Part shown: piece after piece, positions 13,901 to 22,066 of the stretch
Layout: every line of letters starts with the position of its first letter
Position numbering within the stretch: position 1 is the first letter of the stretch
Origin: a virus
Reading direction: 5' to 3' (one strand)
DNA: 64,000 nucleotides
IMG/VR virus record: IMGVR_UViG_3300021404_000005
Location: 99,510 to 163,509 of that record
The notes under the pieces: model-generated
Told to the model about the DNA's origin: nothing
The model's database searches: none
The model's input: the letters and a program-made list of their open reading frames with translations, nothing else
Made by a program: the position numbers and the translations under genes

Positions 13901-14158
13901 GGCTGGCGCGTGAGGCGGTCCCGGCTGGGAGAAGTCAGCGTAAGGAAGTCGTTCCTCACAACCGTCTTGTCCCCGCCATATCTGGTAGTCGTACTTGACT
14001 TTAGGGAGATAACCGTCCCTGTCACACGACCTCGCCATCCAGATAACATCACACGTAGTGCAGTGCAGCATGTAGTTAAGCGCTTCATAGCGCTGTCCTC
14101 CACCACCGCACAGCCAGCATTCAAGGATGGGTTCCCCGTAGCCAGTTGCAGGACCCAC
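13898..14158 (-). CDS. Zinc-ribbon protein
   Basis: 86 residues from GTG 14158, which follows AAGGAGGTG; a longer frame (14194) lacks such a site. ECWLCGGGGQRYE and LHCTTCDVIW form a CxxC/CxxC ribbon. Confidence 0.65.
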   Translation of the reverse strand: MGPATGYGEPILECWLCGGGGQRYEALNYMLHCTTCDVIWMARSCDRDGYLPKVKYDYQIWRGQDGCEERLPYADFSQPGPPHAPA

Positions 14159-14186
14159 GGGGAACACCTCCTTAGTAGTGGTGAGG

Positions 14187-14348
14187 CTAGGCACTCTGGA
14201 ACCGTCGCACGGGTGGTGCGAAGAATGCCCCAGGAGAGTACTCGTCCTGTATGTCTAGCAAAAAACCCTGCGTCTGTATCCAGTCTTGCAGAGTCCTGTT
14301 GCTAAGACCATCACACGGGAACTCTTCGTCAAACGTTGAGTCGTCCAT
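14187..14348 (-). CDS. Hypothetical acidic protein
   Basis: 53 residues (MDDSTFDEEFPCDGL...). Precedes the zinc-ribbon gene. Not recognised. Confidence 0.55.
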   Translation of the reverse strand: MDDSTFDEEFPCDGLSNRTLQDWIQTQGFLLDIQDEYSPGAFFAPPVRRFQSA

Positions 14349-14353
14349 GTCGT

Positions 14354-14686
14354 CTACTTAGGCTCGTAGACAGTGATGGTCTTAGGCTTAGCCTCTACCT
14401 CTTCAAAGGTACCGTCCCAGTCGTAGCCATAGTGGGAGGCGTAGTAACCTTCCTTACGGAATAGCTGGTCACCGATGCGGATAACCATCCACGCTTCCGA
14501 CCCCAGGTCAAGGCCACCGTAATTCTCTTCACCCTTAAGGCGAACCTCTTCGCCTCGCAAGGTGATGGTGTAAGTATGGCGACTGCCGTAGCTGCTATAT
14601 AGGTCGGAGTTCAGCTCACCCCAGCCAACATCGTCAAGGATTTCCTGAAGGGCTTCTAGAACTTCCGCGCGAGTGTAGTCAGTTAT
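14354..14686 (-). CDS. Paralog of the next gene; apparent ATA start codon
   Basis: 110 residues if it begins at ATA 14686, which has AGGAG 5 bases upstream. The N-terminus then reads ITDYTRAEVLEALQEI, aligning with MTEYSLAEVKEAAEAL of the neighbouring 109-residue gene, and both end in a TVYEPK tail with the shared block GDQLFRKEG/GNQLFKKEG. No ATG, GTG or TTG occurs in frame before TTG 14560, which would remove 42 conserved residues. Either a rare ATA start or a start-codon mutation. Function unknown. Confidence 0.7.
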   Translation of the reverse strand: MTDYTRAEVLEALQEILDDVGWGELNSDLYSSYGSRHTYTITLRGEEVRLKGEENYGGLDLGSEAWMVIRIGDQLFRKEGYYASHYGYDWDGTFEEVEAKPKTITVYEPK

Positions 14687-14694
14687 CGCTTCTC

Positions 14695-15024
14695 CTAGTC
14701 GTTCTTCGGCTCGTAGACGGTGGTGTACTTCTTGGACGCCTTTACCTCAGTCACATTTCCATCCCACTCGGAGTCTCCGTAAGAATCAGACCATCCCTCT
14801 TTCTTAAAGAGCTGGTTGCCTATCTCGAAGATGACGAAGTTCTCTTGCGCGTCTTGCTCGTAACCATCGAAATGACTACCGACCTTGGCGTCCACGATGG
14901 TGAACGTAACAGGCTCGTCATGAAGCCACAGGGCACCGAGATGCCCGGCCCCACGCCGGGCCACCACGTCCCAGTTGAGAGCTTCAGCGGCTTCCTTAAC
15001 CTCAGCGAGGGAGTACTCAGTCAT
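14695..15024 (-). CDS. Hypothetical protein, paralog of 14354-14686
   Basis: 109 residues, ATG start overlapping the upstream gene by 8 bases. Shares the MTEYSLAEVKEA start and KEGWSDSYGDSEWDGNVTEV block with its downstream paralog. Mixed alpha then beta; function unknown. Confidence 0.65.
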   Translation of the reverse strand: MTEYSLAEVKEAAEALNWDVVARRGAGHLGALWLHDEPVTFTIVDAKVGSHFDGYEQDAQENFVIFEIGNQLFKKEGWSDSYGDSEWDGNVTEVKASKKYTTVYEPKND

Positions 15025-15817
15025 TGACCTCTCCTGTCAGTTGCAGCTTGTGCTTGTTGTCTAGGTGCCTGCTCACGTAGTCACAGTCAGGCGTCATGAG
15101 TAGGTCCAGGTTAAGCATCAAAAACAGTGCCCACTCTCCCTTAAACAGGCTCGTGGCCGTACGCCGTAGCGCCCAGTGGTAGGCCGCTCGTGGCGACCCC
15201 CGGTACTGCTGAGGAATCAGGATGCGCTCCAGTGCCGTGGTGTAGATTTCCTCGCGTACCAGCTTAACCTGAGTTTCGAAGTCCATCGACCAGAACTTGG
15301 CGTTGTCCACGAGAACGTCCGAGCCGTCCCGCAGGATGGCCTCGTATAGAGGCCGCTCGCCGTAGGCTACCGAGTCGTGCACCGAGTCGTGCACGTATTT
15401 ACGGACTACAGCGTCAGCAAAGAACTTGTCAGCGTTCTGGTTCAGGTTAGTCGAGTGCTTCTTGTAGCGTTCTTTCCAGATAGGGAAGAGGATATCGTAC
15501 AGCGAACGTAGGAACTGACAGCCTTTACGTGACAAGAACACGATGTCATAAGCATGCTTATCCCAGTCACGCGGGCCGTTAATTTCCCAGAAGCTATGAG
15601 AAATCTTAAGCGTGTACAACTCATTAGGACTTGCCAGCGAACACCACGGCCAAGCATCCAGTCGCTCGTCAGTGAACACATCATAACGGCGCTCGGGGAA
15701 GAGGTCCGCAGGTGGGTTGGTTGGCTCGGCGCTGATGTAGTCCCAGTCACCATTAGGCTCCCGCGCATCTGGATACCAGCGCTTCATCGCACGGGAACCT
15801 GTCAAGGTCACCGTCAT
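15017..15817 (-). CDS. Nucleotidyltransferase-like phage protein
   Basis: 266 residues from ATG 15817 (TAGGAG upstream). The N-terminus LTGSRAMKRWYPDAR...GDWDYISA resembles the GS...DxD nucleotidyltransferase motif of a phage family (from memory, DUF7275-like). Later segments WDKHAYDIVFLSRKG and YVHDSVHDSVAYGE are uncharacterised. Candidate transferase for RNA or a small molecule, or an inactive relative. Confidence 0.5.
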   Translation of the reverse strand: MTVTLTGSRAMKRWYPDAREPNGDWDYISAEPTNPPADLFPERRYDVFTDERLDAWPWCSLASPNELYTLKISHSFWEINGPRDWDKHAYDIVFLSRKGCQFLRSLYDILFPIWKERYKKHSTNLNQNADKFFADAVVRKYVHDSVHDSVAYGERPLYEAILRDGSDVLVDNAKFWSMDFETQVKLVREEIYTTALERILIPQQYRGSPRAAYHWALRRTATSLFKGEWALFLMLNLDLLMTPDCDYVSRHLDNKHKLQLTGEVND

Positions 15818-15825
15818 GACATCTC

Positions 15826-15993
15826 CTACTTCTCTGCGACGTTAACTATAAAGGTCTGTGCGTTGCGAAGCTTCACTTCAAACTGGAACACGTTACCTAC
15901 TTGTCCCATGAAGTGCGTGTTCTTCACAACAGTAAGCTGTTCTACCGCTGCCGCTAGTACAGCGGCCATATCTCGTTCAGACCACTGAGCCAT
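15826..15993 (-). CDS. Hypothetical small protein
   Basis: 55 residues (MAQWSERDMAAVLAAAVEQ...). Helix then beta hairpin (VFQFEVKLRNAQTFIVNV). Abuts the upstream stop. Confidence 0.55.
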   Translation of the reverse strand: MAQWSERDMAAVLAAAVEQLTVVKNTHFMGQVGNVFQFEVKLRNAQTFIVNVAEK

Positions 15994-16200
15994 CTATCCC
16001 CCGATTTGCTCTATGAGATGCCTGATGAGGGTGCGCGCTGACTCTGATGACGCAGCCTGGTGAAGGACGAAAGGCTGTTGCGGACCCACAACAGAAGCGC
16101 ACACTTCCCACGTACCTCTGGTGACGTTCTCCCTGAAAAACAGGCGAGCAACGTGGTCTACGCCGATGAAACTACCGTCAAGTGCGGGGATGAACTTCAT
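15994..16200 (-). CDS. Hypothetical protein behind a start-codon hairpin
   Basis: 68 residues from ATG 16200 (MKFIPALDGSFIGVDHVAR...). No ribosome site; the ATG closes the 3' arm of an inverted repeat (16198-16227). An upstream start would translate the hairpin itself and lies in the preceding gene. Not recognised. Confidence 0.6.
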   Translation of the reverse strand: MKFIPALDGSFIGVDHVARLFFRENVTRGTWEVCASVVGPQQPFVLHQAASSESARTLIRHLIEQIGG

Positions 16201-16236
16201 GACCGGAACAACGCTGTCCCGGTCATGAGTATTCCC
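16198..16236 (-). promoter_or_regulatory. TAGGGAATACTC motif and start-codon hairpin
   Basis: Reading leftward: TAGGGAATACTC begins at the stop of the membrane-protein gene; then CATGACCGG (16227-16219), a 12-base loop and CCGGTCATG (16206-16198), whose last three bases are the start codon. A T-A pair extends the stem. If AATACT is a -10 box the transcript would start near GACCGG, giving a 5'-terminal hairpin abutting AUG. Confidence 0.6.
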
Positions 16237-17123
16237 TAGTGGCCTAGCGCGTGAGTGGCTGGCCCGCCCAGATAGTTCAACCAAATTCCGAACCCTAGCA
16301 AGAACATGAGCACCGGAATCGCAATGAATAGGGCCACCTTCAAGACCTTGCTCTGGTTTGCCACGCGAAGCGCAGCTTCCTGCTGGTCGTCGTATTTGTC
16401 ATCAAGGTAGGCGTAACGGTGTCGGTAGTTCGGCGGGAACCACTTAGGCGGCGGGGACTTGCGGGCAAGTCGCTTCTCCGCTTGCATGGTCTGGAACGTC
16501 CCGAACACCGGAGCCAGAATCTTATGTGCAGGAATACCAGCGGCGATACCAATGATAGTTAGCTGCCACGACCCCTTGTTAACCCAGTCAGCAACCCACG
16601 GGTTACCACTCTTGGTACCCCAGTGCTCAGCAAACGCAAGCCCGTGAGACAGCAGGACAATCATGATGGCAGCAACAGCAGCCGAAGCTAGGAACGCAAG
16701 GACAAGATGTCCCAGCATTGCAGGCCACTTAAGCTTCTTCACATACTTAAAGCCCACCATGATACCCAGCACGAGCAAGGTACCCAGGAAACCAATGAGC
16801 ACATGTCGTGCGTCATGCCGAGCGGTAACCCACCAGGTAGGTGCTGACTGACTGTGCAGTCCGAATGCCTGGTAGACATGTCCTAGGTACTTGTTGTGCA
16901 GTGCGTTCTGAATGTGAACAGGCAGGCGGTCCCACGTGTCCTTCAGGCCGATGAAGGTGGTAGTGGTGTTACCGTACCTGGTCTGGTATGCGACCTGAGT
17001 GACCAGAAAGTAGATAGCCGAGCCAATAGGCACAGCGACCTGCGATAGTACAGCACCCCACATCAGCAGCAAGCCACGGTCAGTGACCCTAAGCTTGTGC
17101 TTCTTTAGCAGAGCATCAGACAT
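16236..17123 (-). CDS. Polytopic membrane protein
   Basis: 295 residues, about five membrane segments (around 18-42, 103-125, 134-158, 187-207, 262-285). A polar loop PPPKWFPPNYRHRYAYLD lies before the last. AAGGAG upstream. Sits with the lipoprotein and glycosyltransferase genes; it might support the envelope-directed functions there. Not recognised. Confidence 0.65.
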   Translation of the reverse strand: MSDALLKKHKLRVTDRGLLLMWGAVLSQVAVPIGSAIYFLVTQVAYQTRYGNTTTTFIGLKDTWDRLPVHIQNALHNKYLGHVYQAFGLHSQSAPTWWVTARHDARHVLIGFLGTLLVLGIMVGFKYVKKLKWPAMLGHLVLAFLASAAVAAIMIVLLSHGLAFAEHWGTKSGNPWVADWVNKGSWQLTIIGIAAGIPAHKILAPVFGTFQTMQAEKRLARKSPPPKWFPPNYRHRYAYLDDKYDDQQEAALRVANQSKVLKVALFIAIPVLMFLLGFGIWLNYLGGPATHALGH

Positions 17124-17132
17124 GCTAACTCC

Positions 17133-17558
17133 TTATCCTCGAACAATCTTGCCGCCGGTGAGAGCAGCAAACCCTAGTACATCAGCGGTGCTGATGCTGT
17201 CAGTGGAGCACGTCCAGCCGTCTAGCCTGACGCCGCCCGTAGCGTTAAGGGTGAAGCCCTTGCCGGGGTAGCAGGTCCATGTAGTCCCGTCCAGGGCGGC
17301 CACGACGTACGGAGTGCCTTGTGCGTCCACCTTGACGACAGGATTCAAGCCATCGGTGCGGAACACAGACACCAGTGCACCGGGCTTGACTGGCTTAGGC
17401 TGAGGGTGGACTCTCGGGTGTGGCTTCGCAATCTTCGTAGCCGTAGGGGTCGTCGTCGGAGAAGGAATCGAATGATGCCAACCAGGAACGGAACAACCGG
17501 CCAAGCATGCAATGGCTCCAATCGTAATCAGAGGGTAGATGAGGTTTCGCAGCTTCAT
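17133..17558 (-). CDS. Lipoprotein
   Basis: 141 residues. Signal peptide with lipobox LAGC (Cys ~22), then a Pro/Thr/His-rich linker (about 30-58) and a small beta domain with two Cys (TWTCYPGKGF, DGWTCSTD). Expected on the outer face of the host membrane. ATGA overlap with the methyltransferase gene. Confidence 0.7.
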   Translation of the reverse strand: MKLRNLIYPLITIGAIACLAGCSVPGWHHSIPSPTTTPTATKIAKPHPRVHPQPKPVKPGALVSVFRTDGLNPVVKVDAQGTPYVVAALDGTTWTCYPGKGFTLNATGGVRLDGWTCSTDSISTADVLGFAALTGGKIVRG

Positions 17559-18280
17559 GAAAGTAGCCTGTTCATTTCTTGTGCGATGTAGAACGCGAAG
17601 TGTGGTGGGATGCTTTCACTAAGCGCTCGCTGAGGAATGAGGTCATCAGGGTCGTAACCCATCCCCGCTCTTGTTACGTGCAGGTTGGATACGTGCCCTT
17701 GGCAGGAAATCCTCTTGCCTAGTTCTGCCGGACGACCCATCTTAACTACAGTTTGCTTGTGCGGGTAGTGGTCAGGCTGCGCCAAGCTTAGATTGCTCTC
17801 GAAATGCCTCGGCCGATACACGCGAAGACCGTAGAACATACAACCGCAAAGCATCAACGGAGTTACCAGCGGAGCCTCAGGCACATTCTCTATCACGTAA
17901 GGCTTGCCAATACTAAGTAGTCTTTCACGCACAGGACTTACAAGGTCTTCATATCCCTCCCCACTTAGCGGACTAGTCACGCTGTAAAGCTGGCACGGTG
18001 GACTCGCCCATATCCAGTCTGCCCAGTCGGCATGCTTGTCTAGCGCATCTTGCCAGGGCAATACCTCGATAGTAGATAGCGCGTTTTCCGCTATCCACTC
18101 CCAAGGTTGACGAACAGGTGCGTTGAATCCACCGTGTGGTGAACCATCATATGAATCGATACCAATAGGGTTGTGGTACAGGTAACCAGCATCGATGTCA
18201 GTAGCTATCACCTGATTACCAGCTGCAACTAGGCCGCGCGATGCCCCACCCGCGCAAGCGAACAGCTCTAGAACCTTCAC
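17555..18280 (-). CDS. DNA cytosine-5 methyltransferase-like protein
   Basis: 241 residues from GTG 18280. LELFACAGGASRGLVAAG is the SAM-binding motif I; ATDIDAGY motif II; WASPPCQLYS holds the catalytic PCQ Cys; YVIENVPEAP is the ENV motif. The target-recognition region is short, so it is a minimal phage-type C5 methyltransferase or related pyrimidine modifier. Probable role: protecting phage DNA from host restriction. GGGAATAGCC precedes the start. Confidence 0.75.
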   Translation of the reverse strand: MKVLELFACAGGASRGLVAAGNQVIATDIDAGYLYHNPIGIDSYDGSPHGGFNAPVRQPWEWIAENALSTIEVLPWQDALDKHADWADWIWASPPCQLYSVTSPLSGEGYEDLVSPVRERLLSIGKPYVIENVPEAPLVTPLMLCGCMFYGLRVYRPRHFESNLSLAQPDHYPHKQTVVKMGRPAELGKRISCQGHVSNLHVTRAGMGYDPDDLIPQRALSESIPPHFAFYIAQEMNRLLS

Positions 18281-18296
18281 GCGGCTATTCCCTGCC

Positions 18297-19721
18297 TCAC
18301 GGCTTCATCCCACGGTGTCGTCGCAGGATTCGCTTGACCATCATCAGGCACTGCAAGGCAGTAAGCACGGCAAGGATACGCCACCCTGTAAGCAGGGTGT
18401 AGTCCTGCCAGTCACCGGGAAGGTGCTGCCACGCAGTAACTACTCCGTAAACGAATCCGATGAGTAGCAAGGAGAACCCGACAATCTTAGGGCCAAAGCC
18501 CATCGACTTACCGGACTCTGCTTTCTTCTGTGTCGCCCAGCCATCACTGCCCGTGCCCGTAAGGACCTTGAACGTTGCCACTGTCATGGACGTAGCCCGG
18601 AAGATGAGGTAAAGCTCTACCGGAACCAGCGTTGCCGCTGATACCACATCCAGTGGTGTCCTGTTAGGCATCCGCATTGTCTGCCGGATGTTCAGCAAGA
18701 TAGCTAGCGCTGGCGGGATAAGCCAGTACCAAGACCAGTCAAACTTATGCACCGACAGTGAAGCGGTAAGCATCACGACAAACATCAGTCGCATGAACCC
18801 ATTGAATAGCAGTCCTGCTACCTGAGTAGCCAGAGTTGCCGTCCACTTGTTCAGTCCCGATGTCATGATGAGCCGTGCGATACCCTGGTCCCACTTCTGG
18901 CGCTGTGCCCACAGGGACTTCAGGTTGTGCATGGCACCGGGGTAGGCCCTAGCCTCAGGGTTAACTGTAGTCTTGTAGCCAAGGCCACGCAGGTCACCCG
19001 TGAGCTGCATGTCCTCAACCTGGCTGGAGGTGTCCCACGGGACGCCCATGCGCTTCTCAGCCACCTTCAGCAGCGCGCTAGCACGGAACAGGCTGAGCTG
19101 ACCGCCAAGGACGTAGGTGTTGCGCTTGTTGTGCAGGAGTGAGTCAGTCCAGTCACTGAACTCCACTCGCTGCATGCGAACTAGCATTCCCCCCTCTTGG
19201 TGGAACGTGTAACGTGCCATTACGCCACCAACGTTTCGGTCCTCGCGTAGTTCCTTCTCCAGATGCTGCAACGCATCTGGCTCAAGAACAGTGTCAGCAT
19301 CGACACCCGCGATGTATTCGAAGCCCTTGTGGTGGTGTTCCCACCCCTGGTTAAGGGCACCGGTCTTCTTGTCGCGATTACCGACAGTCTCCATCACAGT
19401 GGCACCGTACTGCCGCGCAACACCAGCAGTGTTGTCACCACAGTTGTCAGCAATAACAACGATGCGGTCTGGCGTACGAGTCTGACGCTTAAGAGCAGTG
19501 ATGGTAACGCCGATGGAATCCTGCTCGTCGTGGGCGGGAATCATTACGAGAACTCTGCCAGTCTTAACAGCCTTAGCAGGGTCACGGTAGCGAATCTTGT
19601 CCACCGCACGGGAAACTTCACTGACAAGAACCCTAGCGGACTGCTTGAGCTTTGCAGTCGGGCTGAGTCGTGGTGCGCGAGCGGCTGGCGGTGTCCACAG
19701 AACGACATCGGTCCCAGTCAT
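18297..19721 (-). CDS. Processive family-2 glycosyltransferase (cellulose-synthase-like)
   Basis: 474 residues. GT-A domain (about 52-300): VMIPAHDEQDSI, VIADNCGDNT, AGVDADTVLEPDA (DxD), VEDMQLTGDLR (ED catalytic base), QRQKWDQG (QxxRW-like). C-terminal membrane segments about 298-318, 325-340, 360-385, 405-430, 445-462. These are hallmarks of processive beta-glycan synthases (cellulose, chitin, hyaluronan). It likely polymerises a sugar nucleotide and may extrude the chain. Next to a secreted GH5-like enzyme, recalling the Streptomyces cslA-cslZ pairing of synthase and cellulase. No PilZ domain seen. Confidence 0.8.
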   Translation of the reverse strand: MTGTDVVLWTPPAARAPRLSPTAKLKQSARVLVSEVSRAVDKIRYRDPAKAVKTGRVLVMIPAHDEQDSIGVTITALKRQTRTPDRIVVIADNCGDNTAGVARQYGATVMETVGNRDKKTGALNQGWEHHHKGFEYIAGVDADTVLEPDALQHLEKELREDRNVGGVMARYTFHQEGGMLVRMQRVEFSDWTDSLLHNKRNTYVLGGQLSLFRASALLKVAEKRMGVPWDTSSQVEDMQLTGDLRGLGYKTTVNPEARAYPGAMHNLKSLWAQRQKWDQGIARLIMTSGLNKWTATLATQVAGLLFNGFMRLMFVVMLTASLSVHKFDWSWYWLIPPALAILLNIRQTMRMPNRTPLDVVSAATLVPVELYLIFRATSMTVATFKVLTGTGSDGWATQKKAESGKSMGFGPKIVGFSLLLIGFVYGVVTAWQHLPGDWQDYTLLTGWRILAVLTALQCLMMVKRILRRHRGMKP

Positions 19722-19743
19722 TGAATTACCTTTCGGGTTATTG

Positions 19744-21357
19744 TTACGGGTTTAGCGTGCTGAACCAGGACTGGAGGTCTTGGCCCGCGCCTTGGGTGGG
19801 TGTGTCAGGAGTCAAACAGGAGTAAGGTGTTGTGTTGTAGTTGTTAGCCGTAGCAGGACTACCATCATCTTGATTCAGGATGCCGTTGCCGTTAACGTCA
19901 CCCGTACCAAGCGTCCAGCCCAGCAGTCCTATTCCCTCGCCTTGCAGGTAGCGCAAGTAATGCGGAACTGACACCGGAGCGTCACCCCAGCATTCATTTA
20001 CGTCTCCATTAGAAAAGGGAGTTCCGGTACGCAAAGTGCGCTGGCTCCATTCACCGTTAACTACAGCGGCTTCCTGGTGCTTTACCAGGTTGCCGAACTG
20101 CACATCCCAGTTAGCCCACGTGCGAGCGACACCGTCTGAAGTAGGGTGGTGGAATTCGTACACGGTTAGCTTGTCTGGGTCTGTGATGTGCCAGTCGGTG
20201 AAGTCAGAAGCAACTCGTCCCAGTGATTGTTCTCCAACGTTTCCGGTGAAGTCAGGAGTCTCTGCCCACAGCATGTTGGTGTAGCCCTCACTCCGTAGTG
20301 TCGCAACTAGTGAGTTCATGCCAACGTAGGTAGTGTCACCCGAGAAGCCACCGTTAAGCCATAGGTTCCACATTGAGTTGTCAGTCATTGTGTCGTCCGA
20401 ACGTGGCTCGTTGAACGGGTCAACGATTACTGAGTTGTCACCTGCGAAGTAAGGTGCAAGTGCGTTCCACACGTTGACGGTAGTGTGCGTGGGTAGTGGT
20501 TGGTTGTCGTGGGCAATAGCGTCTGGCTCAGTCTGGTCCACTAGTACTACCATCAGTCCGTCTGCTTGAGCATGACTAACTACTTCCCTGAGTCCGGCAA
20601 GGTAATTAGCGTCTACATCTCCAGAAGCAGGGTCCACGAGTGTGTCTTGGCTAATGAAGATGCGAACTGTATTGGCGTGCCAGGTGTTAACGCTAACGTC
20701 TTCCTGGTCTTCTGCTTGTGTTTCCCACGAGGTGTACTGTGGCTGACCTTGACCGTCAAGGTACCAGGCATTGTCAAGCTGACCGGGGTCAACGCCGTAA
20801 GGATACTGCGTGCCATTAAGGTTGATGCCTAGCGGAATGTAGTACTTGTCTCCCACAACCATGTTCAGGCCATGAAGGGACACGTCTCCGCGTGTAGTAC
20901 TGAAGCCGGGGAAAGCCCCGCCGTTCATCACCCAGTCTCCATGGAAGCTTGCACCAGAACCTTTAGCCGTTATGATTCCTGGTAGGGAGTAGGTCCAGTG
21001 CTGTGCGTTATCTACATTGCACTCCCACATCTGAGCTTCTAGCGGGTTGTGGTTAGACGAATTGTCCAGGCAGTAAGCACCACCGCTAGCCCTCATGGTG
21101 AGAGTTCCGTCTAGTGACAAGTTCCACTGCTGCTCGTTAGTACCATTGCAAGTCTCTCCTGCCACAGCAACGCCGTTCTTAGGCGTACCCGTAAGGCAGT
21201 GCCCGCCACTTGTGATGGTGCCCCATGACATGGAATTAACGGGCTTGAAATGGAGCTTAGGACTCTTGTGCGACGGAGCTGAGTACGCTGGTGCGGCAGC
21301 GAATACCGATAGTAGTACGGTAGGCAGCAAAGCTGCCGCAAGCCAGCGTATCTTCAT
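19744..21357 (-). CDS. Secreted GH5-family glycanase with ricin-type lectin domain
   Basis: 537 residues. Signal peptide 1-26 (cleavage near AYSAPSH). Residues ~45-135 form a ricin-B/CBM13 lectin with QQW and AQHW repeats. The rest is a TIM-barrel glycanase of GH5 type: TVRIFISQD, VIVDPFNEPRSD (acid/base Glu in NEP), YEFHHPTSDG, VVNGEWSQ (nucleophile Glu) and a final GWTLG. Predicted exported beta-glucanase/cellulase. Follows the glycosyltransferase gene in the same operon order; it could trim or release the polymer, or degrade host surface glycan. Confidence 0.8.
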   Translation of the reverse strand: MKIRWLAAALLPTVLLSVFAAAPAYSAPSHKSPKLHFKPVNSMSWGTITSGGHCLTGTPKNGVAVAGETCNGTNEQQWNLSLDGTLTMRASGGAYCLDNSSNHNPLEAQMWECNVDNAQHWTYSLPGIITAKGSGASFHGDWVMNGGAFPGFSTTRGDVSLHGLNMVVGDKYYIPLGINLNGTQYPYGVDPGQLDNAWYLDGQGQPQYTSWETQAEDQEDVSVNTWHANTVRIFISQDTLVDPASGDVDANYLAGLREVVSHAQADGLMVVLVDQTEPDAIAHDNQPLPTHTTVNVWNALAPYFAGDNSVIVDPFNEPRSDDTMTDNSMWNLWLNGGFSGDTTYVGMNSLVATLRSEGYTNMLWAETPDFTGNVGEQSLGRVASDFTDWHITDPDKLTVYEFHHPTSDGVARTWANWDVQFGNLVKHQEAAVVNGEWSQRTLRTGTPFSNGDVNECWGDAPVSVPHYLRYLQGEGIGLLGWTLGTGDVNGNGILNQDDGSPATANNYNTTPYSCLTPDTPTQGAGQDLQSWFSTLNP

Positions 21358-22058
21358 TACATAAACTCCTTAAGCTTCTCTACTTCATTAACGATTGGAA
21401 CCCCCGGAACAATCTGCTCAACTAGCTGCTTAATTTCATCAGCCATTTCTTCAGCTGTCTTGTCGAAGAACTTTTCCATGGAGGCGTCGAATATAGGATG
21501 CCTATTCGGCGTCACCACAGCTAGCGCAATCATCTTCATCTTCTGAGACCGGAATCCCTTTTCACCTATGATGGTGCGGCCGGCCCCCTCGCCTACCCCT
21601 TGAATGTGGGCCTTAACCCAGGCAGGCTTATCACGCAGTGAAAATTCTGCCCAGTAACCGTCAAGGGTAAACGCTGGGTAGCTGAAGTCCACCGGTCCAT
21701 TCTTGTGAACATTGCGTGTAGGCTCCCAGAACGCCCAGAAACCACAACCACACATCTCTGCCGGGATATCGGAAGGGCTGTGAAATTCAGGCAACATCGT
21801 CTGAAGGGTATTACTATGAGCGTCCTGCTCTAGGTGAGCCATTCTCTCAGCGAGGTCGCAACGTGCTTCCTGCCAATCACTACCCGTCCACTGCCCACCC
21901 CAGTGACCCATAAGATAGTTGTCGGGAACCAGAGGCTCCTGAGGGAACTTGCGAGAGTACTTAAGTTGCCATTCCCTGTAGCCCTTCACTGTTCCGGCTC
22001 CGAACTCCCACTCCCCCGCCTCACTGAAACCCTCCATACCAGAAATGCGTCCGGGCAT
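21357..22058 (-). CDS. Conserved family protein, copy 1 (GHWGGQW/CGCGFWAFW)
   Basis: 233 residues. Blocks GFSEAGEWEFGAGTVKGYREW, GHWGGQW, CGCGFWAFW and GRTIIGEKGFRSQKM are shared with 24328-25107 and 26187-26945. The Cys pair and invariant aromatics suggest a metal or ligand site. Relatives occur in actinophages and actinobacteria (from memory) with no known function. Follows GGGGG at its ATG. Confidence 0.7.
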   Translation of the reverse strand: MPGRISGMEGFSEAGEWEFGAGTVKGYREWQLKYSRKFPQEPLVPDNYLMGHWGGQWTGSDWQEARCDLAERMAHLEQDAHSNTLQTMLPEFHSPSDIPAEMCGCGFWAFWEPTRNVHKNGPVDFSYPAFTLDGYWAEFSLRDKPAWVKAHIQGVGEGAGRTIIGEKGFRSQKMKMIALAVVTPNRHPIFDASMEKFFDKTAEEMADEIKQLVEQIVPGVPIVNEVEKLKEFM

Positions 22059-22066
22059 AATTCCCC

